Origin: Demequina sp. NBRC 110054
GTDB taxonomy: Bacteria > Actinomycetota > Actinomycetes > Actinomycetales > Demequinaceae
NCBI RefSeq assembly: GCF_002090115.1
Contig: NZ_BBRK01000004.1
Coordinates: 806,001 to 870,000, forward strand
Direction of reading: 5' to 3'
Length of the DNA stretch: 64,000 nucleotides
Shown: positions 7,789-16,896 of the stretch, piece by piece
Position numbering within the stretch: position 1 is the first letter of the stretch
Layout of the letters: each line of letters begins with the position of its first letter
Translations under genes and position numbers: made by a program
The notes under the pieces: generated by a model
What the model saw: the letters and a program-made list of their open reading frames with translations, nothing else
Told to the model about the DNA's origin: nothing
The model's database searches: none

Positions 7789-9489
7789 GTGACCGCACCC
7801 GAGCAGGAGTCAGCGCCAGAGCCAGAGGCAGGCGGGACGGGCCAGCGCATGAGCGGCCGCCGGCTCGGGCGGTCGACGGCGATCATGGCTTCGGGCACGT
7901 TCGTCTCGCGAGCCACGGGCTGGCTCCGCAACTGGATGTTGCTGGCGGCGGTCGGTGCGACCACGGGCGCCGCGAACGCCTACGACGTCGCGAACAAGAT
8001 CCCCAACTCGCTCTACGCGCTGCTCGCCGCTGGCGTCCTCAACGCTGCCCTGGTGCCCCAGATCATCAAGGCCTTCCAGCAGCCCGACGGCAAGCGGATC
8101 GTCGATCGCATCCTCACGGTCGGCACTGTGATCTCGATCGCCGCAGGCCTCGTGTTCACTCTCGCCGCGCCGCTGATGGTGCGGCTCCTCGCGTCGGGAT
8201 GGAAGGAGGACCAGCTCGCGGTCGCCACGGGGCTCGCCTACTGGATCATCCCCCAAGTGACGTTCTACGGGATCTACACGCTGCTGGGGCAGGTGCTCAA
8301 CGCCCGCGAGCAGTTCGGGCCCTTCATGTGGGCCCCCGTCCTCAACAACATCGTCTCGATCGCGGGTCTTGCGGCCTACCTGGGCATCTACGGACGCATC
8401 GCCGTCGACGAGAGGGCAATCGATGCGTCCGAGTGGACCCCCGAGCGGATCGCGCTCCTGGGCGGGACCGCGACTCTCGGCATTGCCGCGCAGGCGCTCA
8501 TCCTGCTGATCCCGCTGATCCGCGGGGGCTACGGCCTGCGATGGCGTTGGTCCGGCGAGCCCGGCGAGATGGGCTCGCTCAAGCAGGTCGTGACCTGGGC
8601 GCTCGCCGCTGTCGCCGTGGAGCAGGTGGGCGGGTTGGCGGCGCTCCGCGTGGCGACGGCCGTCAACACCGACCAGGCGGAGGCGATCGCGGGAAACGCC
8701 GCCTACTTCCAGGCGATGACGATCTACATCGTCCCTCATTCGCTCGTCACGGTGTCGCTGCTGACCGCCCTGTTCACGTCGATGTCGCGCTTCCATACGT
8801 CCGGCAACACGCGGGGCCTCGTGGGCGAGATCTCCCGAGGCGCCCGCGTGATCGCCGTGTTCGGCGTGTGGGCATCCGCGACGATGATCGTGGCGGCAGG
8901 TCCGATCACTCGCGTGATGATGGCGCCGAGCCCCCCGGACGATGTTGCCGTCACCATCCCCGTCCTGCAGGCCCTCTCCCTGGGCCTCGTGCCGCTCGGC
9001 CTCATGGTCCTCGTGAAGCGCGTGCTGTTCGTCCTGGAGGACGCGCGGTCGATCTTCTACATCCAGATCCCGATGACGATCGTGTGGGTCGCTGTCGCCT
9101 ACGGCGTGCAGGCGGTCGCTCCCGCCCGGTGGTGGACCGTCGGCGTCGCGCTCGGCCTGGTCGCCTCGAACGTCATCGCGGTCATCCTGCGCACCCTCAC
9201 GCTGCGCAAGCGCTTCGGCTGGCTGGACGGCTCCCGCATCGTCCCCGTCTATGCGAAGTCCGTGCTCGCGATCATCCCTGCCGTGGGTGCGGGCGGCCTG
9301 ATCGTGTGGTGGGCACCGGAGGCGGCCACGCTGACCGGGGTGGACGGCGTCCTGACCGCCGGCGCGCTCGGCGTCGCGATCGCGGTCACGATGTTCCTGG
9401 TATACGGGATCATTCTGAAGCTGTTGGGCGTTGAGGAACTGGGGCAGATGCTGTCACCGGTGACTCGCCGTCTCCGCCGCGTACGATAA
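7789..9489 (+). CDS. murJ: Lipid II flippase MurJ
   Basis: The 566-residue protein has about 14 hydrophobic segments and the MurJ/MviN features LGRSTAIMASGTFVSRATGWLR near the start and LNAREQFGPFMWAPVLNNIV in the middle. It moves lipid II across the membrane for peptidoglycan assembly. I use GTG 7789, one base after the preceding stop; ATG 7747 would add 14 residues and overlap the upstream gene. In mycobacteria MurJ carries a cytoplasmic pseudokinase at its C-terminus; here that domain appears to be encoded by the next, separate gene. Confidence 0.94.
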   Translation: MTAPEQESAPEPEAGGTGQRMSGRRLGRSTAIMASGTFVSRATGWLRNWMLLAAVGATTGAANAYDVANKIPNSLYALLAAGVLNAALVPQIIKAFQQPDGKRIVDRILTVGTVISIAAGLVFTLAAPLMVRLLASGWKEDQLAVATGLAYWIIPQVTFYGIYTLLGQVLNAREQFGPFMWAPVLNNIVSIAGLAAYLGIYGRIAVDERAIDASEWTPERIALLGGTATLGIAAQALILLIPLIRGGYGLRWRWSGEPGEMGSLKQVVTWALAAVAVEQVGGLAALRVATAVNTDQAEAIAGNAAYFQAMTIYIVPHSLVTVSLLTALFTSMSRFHTSGNTRGLVGEISRGARVIAVFGVWASATMIVAAGPITRVMMAPSPPDDVAVTIPVLQALSLGLVPLGLMVLVKRVLFVLEDARSIFYIQIPMTIVWVAVAYGVQAVAPARWWTVGVALGLVASNVIAVILRTLTLRKRFGWLDGSRIVPVYAKSVLAIIPAVGAGGLIVWWAPEAATLTGVDGVLTAGALGVAIAVTMFLVYGIILKLLGVEELGQMLSPVTRRLRRVR

Positions 9490-9507
9490 TCAGACATCAG
9501 GGCACGA

Positions 9508-10911
9508 GTGGCCCAGAAGTTCTTTTTGGGGGTCAACAAGGTGCAGTCTGGTGTGACGTTGGCGCACCGCTTCACGCTCGCGTCCGAGGAGGCCTTCGAC
9601 CTCGACGGCGCCGCGCGCTGGCGGGCGAGGGACGACCGCCTGCGTCGGGACGTCAACGTGTACGTGCTCGCGAGCGAGCACGGCACCGAGGTCACCGCCG
9701 CGGTCGCGCGGACCTCCACGGTGCGCGACCCGCGGCTCGCACGGGTCATCGCGAGCGGCACGGATACCAGCACGGAGCCCGCGGTGCACTACGTCGTCGT
9801 TGATCGGCCACGCGGCACGGACCTCGGTGACGCTCTCAGCCGCCGCAGCCTTCCCCCTCGGCTCGCGGGGTCCATCGTGGGCTCGATCGCTCGGGCACTC
9901 GTGCCGCTGTCCGCGCGCGGCATCCACCACGGTGCGATCCGCAGCAGTGCGGTGACCGTCTCCGAGGCTGGCGTGCCGGTGCTCTCCGGCCTGGGCATCG
10001 ACGGGCATCTCCGCGGCGACCTCGCCTCCTCGACCGACGCGAGGTCTCGAGACGCGATCGACCTGGTCCACCTGTACATCGAGTGCGTCACCGGTCTGCG
10101 GGCCCCGGATACCGCCGTGTCGGATCTTCCCGACGAGATTCCCGCAGGGGCGAGAGCGCTCTGCGTCTCGGTCCTCGAGCAGTCCTCGGAGGCCGGCCTC
10201 AGCGACGTCGTCGATGCCTTCCCGCCCGACCATGGTGCGCTGCGCGGATTCGCGGGCGCGGTCAGGAGCCTTCCGCTCCGCGCAGAGGTCGCGCAGGCGG
10301 AGATGCACGAGACTTTCGGCAGGCCCGCCGCGGACATCGTCTCGGCGGACGTGCTCTCCGAGGCGAGCCGGATCGTGGCCGTCTCCGCCGCCGCCTCGCA
10401 CGCCGCCCCGGACCTGCGCTCGGACGTCGCGTCGGAGCGGCTCGAGGCCGTCGCCGCGGCCCTCCCCGTGGAGGAGCCCGAGGAGGAGCCGGTCGTGGAG
10501 GAGCCGGAGGTGGAGCCGCCTGCGCCGGCCCCCATCGCCGAGGTGCCGACCGACGAGCGCGACATGTTCGATGACCTGGCCGCGTTCGACGCGATGTCGG
10601 ACGAGCAGAATTCCGGACCGTCCCGCTCCGTATGGGAGGCGATGGTCGAGCCGTTCCACCGCCGGTGGCCCCGCTCAGAGGTGTTCGCGCGCGTCTACGA
10701 GTCGGCGCACGCCCGTGCGGGCCGTCCGGGGCCCATCCGGACGCGCCTGCTGCTCCTGCTCGTCGGTGCTGCCGCCGTCGTGGCCGCGTGGATGTTCGCT
10801 CTCGACCTGCTCGAGCAACCCTTCACGACGGACATGGACCGGCACAACCCGCCGCCTAACTCCTACCCCGCCTACACCTACGGCCCGACCGCCTCGGCCG
10901 ACGACGGCTGA
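9508..10911 (+). CDS. Pseudokinase-like protein following MurJ
   Basis: This 467-residue protein follows murJ by 18 bases. Residues about 10-240 resemble a degenerate protein-kinase lobe pair: VARTSTVRDPRLARVIASG, YVVVDRPRGTDLGDAL, LVPLSARGIHHGAIRSSAVTVSEAGVPVLSGLGIDG. The HRD and DFG motifs are replaced, so catalysis is not expected. A Glu/Pro-rich linker, then a single transmembrane helix (LLLLLVGAAAVVAAWMFAL) and a short outer tail end the protein. In mycobacteria the MurJ pseudokinase binds FhaA after PknB phosphorylation; a similar regulatory role is inferred. GTG 9541, preceded by AAGG, is an alternative start. Confidence 0.78.
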   Translation: MAQKFFLGVNKVQSGVTLAHRFTLASEEAFDLDGAARWRARDDRLRRDVNVYVLASEHGTEVTAAVARTSTVRDPRLARVIASGTDTSTEPAVHYVVVDRPRGTDLGDALSRRSLPPRLAGSIVGSIARALVPLSARGIHHGAIRSSAVTVSEAGVPVLSGLGIDGHLRGDLASSTDARSRDAIDLVHLYIECVTGLRAPDTAVSDLPDEIPAGARALCVSVLEQSSEAGLSDVVDAFPPDHGALRGFAGAVRSLPLRAEVAQAEMHETFGRPAADIVSADVLSEASRIVAVSAAASHAAPDLRSDVASERLEAVAAALPVEEPEEEPVVEEPEVEPPAPAPIAEVPTDERDMFDDLAAFDAMSDEQNSGPSRSVWEAMVEPFHRRWPRSEVFARVYESAHARAGRPGPIRTRLLLLLVGAAAVVAAWMFALDLLEQPFTTDMDRHNPPPNSYPAYTYGPTASADDG

Positions 10912-10927
10912 GCCCTCTGCCCGCTGA

Positions 10928-10955
10928 GGGAACATGCGGCGACTACGATCTGTTC
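10928..10955 (+). promoter_or_regulatory. SigR/SigH-like promoter of the trxB-trxA fusion
   Basis: GGGAAC (10928-10933) is followed after exactly 18 bases by GTTC (10952-10955). This matches the thiol-stress ECF sigma consensus GGAAT-N18-GTT of SigR/SigH, which controls thioredoxin genes in Streptomyces and mycobacteria. It lies 47 bases before the ATG. An overlapping inverted repeat, CTGTTC-N9-GAACAG (10950-10970), could bind a further regulator. Confidence 0.65.
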
Positions 10956-11001
10956 TGGAAATTGGAACAGGTCTCTCCCCGAACGCAATGCGAGGACTCC
11001 C

Positions 11002-12330
11002 ATGAGTGACATCCGCAACCTGATCATCGTCGGCTCCGGCCCCGCCGGGTACACCGCCGCCATCTACGCCGCGCGCGCGGGCTTCCAGCCCCTCGTGATC
11101 GCCGGCTCCATCACCGCCGGCGGCGCGCTGATGAACACGACGGAGGTCGAGAACTTCCCCGGCTTCGTCGAGGGCGTGCAGGGCCCGGAGCTCATGGAGA
11201 CGCTCCAGGCCCAGGCAGAGCGCTTCGGCGCCGAGGTGATCTTCGACGACGCGACCGAGCTCTCGCTCGAGGGTCCCGTCAAGACCGTGACGACCGGCAT
11301 GGGCACCACATACGAGTCCAAGGCGATCATCCTCGCGACCGGCTCCGCCTACCGCGAGCTGGGCCTCGACGACGAGAAGCGCCTGTCGGGCAAGGGTGTG
11401 TCGTGGTGCGCGACGTGCGATGGCTTCTTCTTCCGCGACCAGGACGTCGTCGTGGTCGGCGGCGGCGACTCCGCCGTCGAGGAGGCGACGTTCCTCACGC
11501 GCTTCGCCCGCAAGGTGTACCTGGTTCACCGCCGTGACGAGCTGCGTGCGTCCAAGATCATGGCAGACCGCGCCAAGAACGACCCGAAGATCGAGTTCGT
11601 GTGGGACTCGCAGGTCGTGGGCCTCGACGGCGGCGACAAGCTCGCCGGCGTGCGAGTGCAGAACGTGAAGACCGGCGAGGAGTCCACCTTGGATGCCACC
11701 GGCCTCTTCGTGGCGATCGGACATGTCCCGCGCTCGGAGCTCGTCAAGGGCGTCGTCGACACGGACGACGCGGGATACGTCCTGGTAGAGGGCCGCACGA
11801 CGGCGACGAACGTCGACGGCGTGTTCGCGTGTGGCGACCTGGTCGACAGCCGCTACCGCCAGGCGATCACCGCCGCCGGCATGGGCTGCTCGGCCGCGCT
11901 CGACGCCCAGCACTGGCTCGATGCGCACGGCGACGATGCGGCGGTCGCCGACGCTCCTGTGGCCGACGAGGACGAGGCGCCGGTGCACGACGCCCCGGTG
12001 GCTGCGACGGTGGACTCGTTCCAGGCTGAGGTCCTCGAGTCGAAGATCCCCGTCGTCGTGGACTTCTGGGCGACGTGGTGCGGTCCGTGCCGCGCGGTCG
12101 CTCCGATCCTCGACGAGCTCGCGCAGGACTACGCGGGCCGCATCAAGGTCGTGAAGGTCGACACCGACGCGAACGGCTCTCTTGCAGCGAGCTACGGCAT
12201 CACCTCGATCCCGACGATGATGTTCTTCTCCGGCGGTCAGGCGGTGAAGTCCGTCATCGGCGCCAAGCCCAAGCCTGCGCTGATCGAGCTGTTCGACGAG
12301 GTGCTCGAGGAGACGTCCGCGAACGCCTGA
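11002..12330 (+). CDS. trxB: Thioredoxin reductase-thioredoxin fusion protein
   Basis: A single 442-residue frame holds a thioredoxin reductase (residues 1-~310) joined by an acidic Ala/Asp/Glu linker to a complete thioredoxin (~335-442). The reductase has the FAD motif [15 protein letters not shown], the redox pair CATC (Cys136, Cys139), the NADPH motif [10 protein letters not shown] and the FAD motif [10 protein letters not shown]. The thioredoxin has WCGPC (Cys360, Cys363) and the cis-proline in TSIPTM. NADPH electrons should pass within the chain to protein disulfides. Such a fusion is known from Mycobacterium leprae; most relatives have two genes. It is preceded by a SigR-like promoter and ended by a strong hairpin. 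Confidence 0.97.
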   Translation: MSDIRNLIIVGSGPAGYTAAIYAARAGFQPLVIAGSITAGGALMNTTEVENFPGFVEGVQGPELMETLQAQAERFGAEVIFDDATELSLEGPVKTVTTGMGTTYESKAIILATGSAYRELGLDDEKRLSGKGVSWCATCDGFFFRDQDVVVVGGGDSAVEEATFLTRFARKVYLVHRRDELRASKIMADRAKNDPKIEFVWDSQVVGLDGGDKLAGVRVQNVKTGEESTLDATGLFVAIGHVPRSELVKGVVDTDDAGYVLVEGRTTATNVDGVFACGDLVDSRYRQAITAAGMGCSAALDAQHWLDAHGDDAAVADAPVADEDEAPVHDAPVAATVDSFQAEVLESKIPVVVDFWATWCGPCRAVAPILDELAQDYAGRIKVVKVDTDANGSLAASYGITSIPTMMFFSGGQAVKSVIGAKPKPALIELFDEVLEETSANA

Positions 12331-12348
12331 CAGGCACCTCTACGCTTC

Positions 12349-12386
12349 CGAAGGCCCGGCTCTCCCGCAGGAGGGTCGGGCCTTCG
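12349..12386 (+). terminator. Terminator after trxB-trxA
   Basis: CGAAGGCCCGGC and GTCGGGCCTTCG form a stem with one G-U pair, with an inner CTCC/GGAG pair. It starts 18 bases after the stop. Confidence 0.85.
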
Positions 12387-12445
12387 TCGTTCGTCCGGGG
12401 GCGTGAGTGCACCGACGCTCGTCCGAACATGCGAGACTGGCGCGC

Positions 12446-13747
12446 ATGAGCACCTCGGAGAATGGCGGCACGCGGCTCGACCCCTGGTATGGGTCGTACG
12501 CCGCACGCGCCCACGAGATGCGAGCCTCGGAGATCCGCGCGCTGTTCGCGGTCGCGAGCCGGCCCGAGGTGGTCTCCCTCGCGGGTGGGATGCCCTACAT
12601 CGGCGGCCTGCCTCTCGAGGAGCTCGGCGAGATGATGAAGCGGCTCATCGTGGAGCAGGGCGAGATCGCGCTCCAGTACGGCTCGGGCCAGGGTGACGAG
12701 GGCCTCAGGGAGCGCATCCTCGACGTCATGGCCCTCGAGGGGATCTCGGCCCACGCGGACGATGTCGTGGTCACCACGGGCTCGCAGCAGGCGCTGGACC
12801 TGGTCACCAACATCTTCATCGATCCGGGCGACGTCATCGTCGCCGAGGCCCCGTCGTACGTGGGTGCGCTGGGCGTGTTCCGCGCGCGCGAGGCGGACGT
12901 CGTCCACGTGCCGATGGATGCGGACGGATTGATCCCCGAGCTGCTGGATGAGACGCTCACGCGGCTCAAGGCCGAGGGCCGTCGCGTGAAGTTCCTCTAC
13001 ACGGTGCCGAACTATCACAACCCCGCGGGCGTCACCCTGTCGCTCGAGCGTCGCCCCCGCGTGCTCGAGATCTGCCAGCGCCACGGGGTCCTGATCCTTG
13101 AGGACAACCCCTACGGCCTGCTCGGCTTCGATCGGGATCCGTATCCCGCGCTGCGGTCGATGGACCCCGATGGTGTCATCTACCTGGGGTCTTTCTCGAA
13201 GACCTTTGCCCCCGGGTTCCGCGTGGGCTGGGCCGTGGCTCCGCACGCGGTGCGCGAGAAGCTCGTGCTCGCGTCGGAGGCAGCGATCCTCTCCCCCTCG
13301 AACGCGAGCCAGCTCGCGATCCGCAGCTACCTGGACCACCAGGACTGGCAGGGGCAGATCAAGAGCTTCCGCGAGCAGTACCGGGAGCGCCGCGACGCCA
13401 CGATCTCCGCGCTCCAGGAGCACATCCCGGAGGCCTCGTGGAACGTGCCCGACGGCGGCTTCTACGTCTGGGTCAAGCTTCCCGAGGGCCTCGACGCCAA
13501 GTCGATGCTCCCCCGCGCCATCACCGCACGCGTCGCCTACGTCGCCGGCTCCGCGTTCTTCATCGACGGCTCGGGCACCGAGCACCTCAGGCTCTCCTAC
13601 TGCTACCCGACTCCTGATCGCATCCGTGAGGGCGTGCGCAGGCTCGCGACCGTCGTGGACGCGGAGCTTGAGACGGTGCGGATCTTCGGCACCTCAGGGT
13701 CCGGGCTCTCCGAGTCCGTGGACTTCCCTTCCCCCGACCTGAACTGA
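12446..13747 (+). CDS. PLP-dependent aminotransferase, class I/II (2-aminoadipate/LysN-like)
   Basis: The 433-residue protein has the fold-type I aminotransferase features SLAGGMP, YGSGQGDEGLRERI, TTGSQQALDLV, NPAGVT and the PLP-binding lysine in SFSKTFAPGFRVGW (Lys252). Overall pattern matches the MocR-catalytic-domain/LysN subgroup without a DNA-binding domain. It transfers an amino group between an amino acid and a 2-oxo acid; the substrate cannot be told. GTG 12407 is a possible earlier start with a GGGGG ribosome site. The gene stands between trxB and the D-Ala-D-Ala ligase gene, a common position near parAB in Micrococcales, which may hint at cell-wall amino-acid supply. Confidence 0.88.
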   Translation: MSTSENGGTRLDPWYGSYAARAHEMRASEIRALFAVASRPEVVSLAGGMPYIGGLPLEELGEMMKRLIVEQGEIALQYGSGQGDEGLRERILDVMALEGISAHADDVVVTTGSQQALDLVTNIFIDPGDVIVAEAPSYVGALGVFRAREADVVHVPMDADGLIPELLDETLTRLKAEGRRVKFLYTVPNYHNPAGVTLSLERRPRVLEICQRHGVLILEDNPYGLLGFDRDPYPALRSMDPDGVIYLGSFSKTFAPGFRVGWAVAPHAVREKLVLASEAAILSPSNASQLAIRSYLDHQDWQGQIKSFREQYRERRDATISALQEHIPEASWNVPDGGFYVWVKLPEGLDAKSMLPRAITARVAYVAGSAFFIDGSGTEHLRLSYCYPTPDRIREGVRRLATVVDAELETVRIFGTSGSGLSESVDFPSPDLN

Positions 13748-13795
13748 TCCCCTACCCACCCGTGACGCCCTGGCTCGTCAGAGAGGACCCACCCC

Positions 13796-14737
13796 ATGCA
13801 CGCGATGATCCTTGCCGGCGGACTGAGTCACGAGCGGGATGTGTCGATCCGCTCGGGGCGGCGCGTCCAGGAGGAGCTCCGCGACGCTGGTGTCGAGGTG
13901 ACCCTGCACGACGTCGACGCGGATCTGATCCCCGCACTGTCGGAAGGCTCTATCGACGTCGTGTGGCCGCTCCTGCACGGCTCGTCCGGTGAGGACGGCT
14001 CGCTCCAGGCCCTGCTCGAGGTCCTCGGCGTCCCCTACGTCGGCACGACGTCGCCCGCGGCCCGCGTCGCCTGGAACAAGTCGGTGGCGAAGGCGGTGCT
14101 CGGCCGGCACGGGATCCACACACCCGAGGCCGTCACCATGCCTCAGTCTCTCTTCCGCGAGGTCGGCGCAGAGCAGATGCTGGACGCGATCGCGGGCAAG
14201 CTCGGCTTCCCGCTCGTCGTGAAGCCGGTGCGCGGAGGCTCCGCGCTCGGCCTTTCCATCGTGAATACCAGGGATGACCTTGCCAAAGCGATGGTCCACT
14301 GCTTCGCCTATGGGGACATGGCGCTCATCGAGCGTTTCATAGAGGGCATCGAGGTCGCCATGAGCGTCATCGGCACCGGCGACGAGGCGCGTGCGCTTCC
14401 CGCGGTCGAGGTCTCCCCCGCCGACGGCAGCTACGACTACGACGCTCGATACAACCCCGGCCGCATCGAGTACTTCGCGCCCGCGCGACTGAGCGACGAG
14501 CAGGCTCAGCTCGTGCAGCAGACCGCGGTCGACGTGCACCGCAGCATGGATCTCAGGGACCTGTCCCGCGTCGACGTGATCCTGGACCGCGAGGGAGTCC
14601 CGCAGGTGATCGACATCAACATCTCGCCGGGGATGACCGAGACGTCGCTCATGCCCCAGGCGATCGGAGCGGCGGGCGTGCCGCTCCAGGATCTCTACTA
14701 CGCGATCATCGCCTCAGCCGCGGCGCGAGGAGTCTGA
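13796..14737 (+). CDS. D-alanine-D-alanine ligase family protein
   Basis: The 313-residue ATP-grasp protein starts MHAMILAGGLSHERDVSIRSG. It has the HGSSGEDGSLQALLE segment, the substrate-binding GTTSPAARVAWNKS, the ATP-grasp loop VKPVRGGSALGLSIV and the terminal DINISPGMTETSLMPQA, in which the usual Glu of the ExNxxPG motif is Asp. Ligases of this family join two D-alanines for peptidoglycan. It is shorter than the main Ddl of actinobacteria (about 360), so it could be a second ligase with altered specificity. A perfect hairpin follows. Confidence 0.87.
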   Translation: MHAMILAGGLSHERDVSIRSGRRVQEELRDAGVEVTLHDVDADLIPALSEGSIDVVWPLLHGSSGEDGSLQALLEVLGVPYVGTTSPAARVAWNKSVAKAVLGRHGIHTPEAVTMPQSLFREVGAEQMLDAIAGKLGFPLVVKPVRGGSALGLSIVNTRDDLAKAMVHCFAYGDMALIERFIEGIEVAMSVIGTGDEARALPAVEVSPADGSYDYDARYNPGRIEYFAPARLSDEQAQLVQQTAVDVHRSMDLRDLSRVDVILDREGVPQVIDINISPGMTETSLMPQAIGAAGVPLQDLYYAIIASAAARGV

Positions 14738-14758
14738 GCCAGCCGCAGCGAGACCAGG

Positions 14759-14787
14759 AAGGGCCCCCGCCGATGGCGGGGGCCCTT
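14759..14787. terminator. Terminator between ddl-like gene and parB
   Basis: AAGGGCCCCCGCC-GAT-GGCGGGGGCCCTT is a perfect 13-bp stem with a short loop between convergent genes, so it should act on both strands. Confidence 0.9.
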
Positions 14788-14815
14788 CCTGTATGTCGTG
14801 TCTGTCGTACCGGGG

Positions 14816-15826
14816 CTACTTGCCCATGACGCCAGGATCCTCCGGGTCGAGGATCGCGATGATGCGGTTGAGGTCGTCGACCGTCGCGAAGTCGATCGTC
14901 ACCTTGCCGCGGCTGCGACCGAGCTGGACCTTCACGCGCGTGTCCAGGCGGTCTCCAAGCCTTGAGGCCAGGTTGTCGAGCGCCTCGGTACGCCCGCCGG
15001 CGCGGACCCCACCCCGCTTGGCGGGCGCAGGCGCCTCGAGGCCAAGCGTGACGATCTCCTCGGTCGCGCGGACGGAGAGCCCCTCCGCCACGATGCGCTG
15101 TGCGAGGTGCTCCATGGCGGCAGGGTCGTCCAACCCGAGAAGGGCCCGCGCGTGTCCGGCACTCAGGACGCCGGCGGCGACCCTGCGCTGCACGAGCGGG
15201 GGCAGTCGCAGCAGGCGCAGCGTGTTCGAGATCTGGGGCCTCGAGCGGCTGATCTTGGTCGCGAGCTGATCATGCGTGATGCCGAAGTCGTCGAGAAGCT
15301 GCTGATACGCGGCCGCCTCTTCGAGCGGATTCAGCTGGCTGCGGTGGAGGTTCTCGACGAGGGCATCGCGAAGCAGGTCCACGTCCTCGGTCGATCGGAT
15401 GATCGCAGGGACCGCGTCGAGACCGGCCTCCTTCGAGGCGCGCAGGCGACGCTCACCCATGATGAGCTCGTAGCCCTCCCCCGCCGGGTTAGGTCGCACG
15501 ACGATGGGCTGGAGGACGCCGAGCTCCTTGATCGAGCCGACGAGCTCGGCCATCGCATCCTCGTCGAAGACCGCTCGCGGCTGCCTGGGGTTCGGCACGA
15601 CGCTCTGAGGATCGATGTGAGCGAAGCGGGCGCCCGGCACGGGTAGGAGTCCGTCGTCGTCGGCCGCGTCGTCCATCCTCGCAGCGACCTGCTCTGCCTG
15701 TACCTGCGGGATCGCTCCCGTGCCGAAGAAGACATCCGACGGCCGCTCGGCAGGAGGGGTCGAGGTCTCCTCGGTCGGGATCAGTGCGCCGAGACCTCGT
15801 CCCAGTCCTCGCTTGGGCTTGCTCAC
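14816..15826 (-). CDS. parB: Chromosome-partitioning protein ParB
   Basis: The 336-residue protein starts [17 protein letters not shown], the ParA-interacting head of ParB. It carries the CTPase/ParB-N motif [19 protein letters not shown], the helix-turn-helix [17 protein letters not shown] and a C-terminal dimerisation domain ([20 protein letters not shown]). ParB loads on parS sites and spreads as a CTP-dependent clamp to organise and segregate the origin. The GTG start overlaps the parA stop by four bases. Three canonical parS sites lie within 2.4 kb. Confidence 0.98.
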   Translation of the reverse strand: MSKPKRGLGRGLGALIPTEETSTPPAERPSDVFFGTGAIPQVQAEQVAARMDDAADDDGLLPVPGARFAHIDPQSVVPNPRQPRAVFDEDAMAELVGSIKELGVLQPIVVRPNPAGEGYELIMGERRLRASKEAGLDAVPAIIRSTEDVDLLRDALVENLHRSQLNPLEEAAAYQQLLDDFGITHDQLATKISRSRPQISNTLRLLRLPPLVQRRVAAGVLSAGHARALLGLDDPAAMEHLAQRIVAEGLSVRATEEIVTLGLEAPAPAKRGGVRAGGRTEALDNLASRLGDRLDTRVKVQLGRSRGKVTIDFATVDDLNRIIAILDPEDPGVMGK

Positions 15827-16896
15827 TGCTGTCCTCCGGTCTCGGCCACGGCCGCTCCAGTCGCGCCACGCATGGCGATCTCGCGCGCGATCGCGAGGTA
15901 CGCGACCGCTCCAGACGAGGTGGGGTCATAGGTCATCACGGTCTGGCCGAAGCTCGGCGCCTCGGACACACGCACCGAACGCGGAACGGTCTGCTCGAGC
16001 GTCTGGTGCGGGAAGTGTCCACGCACCTCCGCCGCGACCTCTCTCGCCAGATTCGTGCGACCGTCGAACATCGTGAGCACGATGGTCGACACATGGATCG
16101 CCGGGTTCAGGTGCTTCTTGACCATCTCCACGGTTTTCATCAGCTGAGTGAGCCCCTCAAGCGCGTAGTACTCGCACTGGATGGGGATGAGGACCTCGCT
16201 CGCCACGACCATCGCATTCAGGGTCAGCAGCCCTAGGCTCGGGGGGCAGTCGACGATGACGTAGTCGAGCTCCTTCCCCGGTCCCGCGAGCAGCTCGTTG
16301 ATCGCGTCATGGAGTCGGAACTCGCGTCGCACCATCGAGACCAGCTCGATGTCGGCACCCGCGAGATCGATGGTCGCGGGCACGCACCACAGCGTAGGGA
16401 TGTCAGGGCACTGCTGGACCACCTTCGCAAGGGGGGTCTCCTCGAGCAGCACCTCGTAGATCGACGGGGTTCCCGAGCGGTGCTCGACGCCCACGGCGGT
16501 CGAGGCGTTCCCCTGCGGGTCGGCATCGATGACGAGCACGTTGGCACCTCGCGAGGCCAGGGCCGCCGCAAGGTTCACCGAGGTCGTGGTCTTGCCCACG
16601 CCGCCCTTCTGATTCGACACGGTGATGACGCGGGTGCGCGGCGGACGCGGGAACTCCGAGTCCTCCAGACGCCGGCGCAGCTGCTCGGTCTCCCACAGCT
16701 CACGCCCCACAGGACTATCGTCGCCGGGCGCGAACTCGTCTACGTCGCTCGTTTCACGTGAAACATCGCCACCCTCGCGGGGAGCCTCCGACTCCTGGCG
16801 AGAGAACCACGTGGGAAGCGTCGGCTCGCCGTCGGTCGTGCCGTCGTCGATGTTCTGCGTTCCGTCGTTCGAGTTCGTCTCTCGAGCGTCCGTCAC
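15823..16896 (-). CDS. parA: Chromosome-partitioning ATPase ParA
   Basis: This 357-residue protein has the deviant Walker A motif [23 protein letters not shown] and [13 protein letters not shown], all diagnostic for ParA/Soj. An ~80-residue acidic N-terminal extension precedes the ATPase core. I choose GTG 16894-16896 (VTDARETN) because AAGGGGAG lies about six bases upstream; GTG 16900-16902 would abut that ribosome site. ParA moves ParB-parS complexes toward the cell poles, with DivIVA/Wag31 in actinobacteria. A parS site lies inside its own coding sequence, where it encodes the residues SRET. Confidence 0.97.
   Translation of the reverse strand: MTDARETNSNDGTQNIDDGTTDGEPTLPTWFSRQESEAPREGGDVSRETSDVDEFAPGDDSPVGRELWETEQLRRRLEDSEFPRPPRTRVITVSNQKGGVGKTTTSVNLAAALASRGANVLVIDADPQGNASTAVGVEHRSGTPSIYEVLLEETPLAKVVQQCPDIPTLWCVPATIDLAGADIELVSMVRREFRLHDAINELLAGPGKELDYVIVDCPPSLGLLTLNAMVVASEVLIPIQCEYYALEGLTQLMKTVEMVKKHLNPAIHVSTIVLTMFDGRTNLAREVAAEVRGHFPHQTLEQTVPRSVRVSEAPSFGQTVMTYDPTSSGAVAYLAIAREIAMRGATGAAVAETGGQQ
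16751..16764. other. parS: parS site inside parA
   Basis: GTTTCACGTGAAAC is the exact 14-bp palindrome core of the bacterial parS sequence. It falls in the variable N-terminal extension of ParA. Confidence 0.95.
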
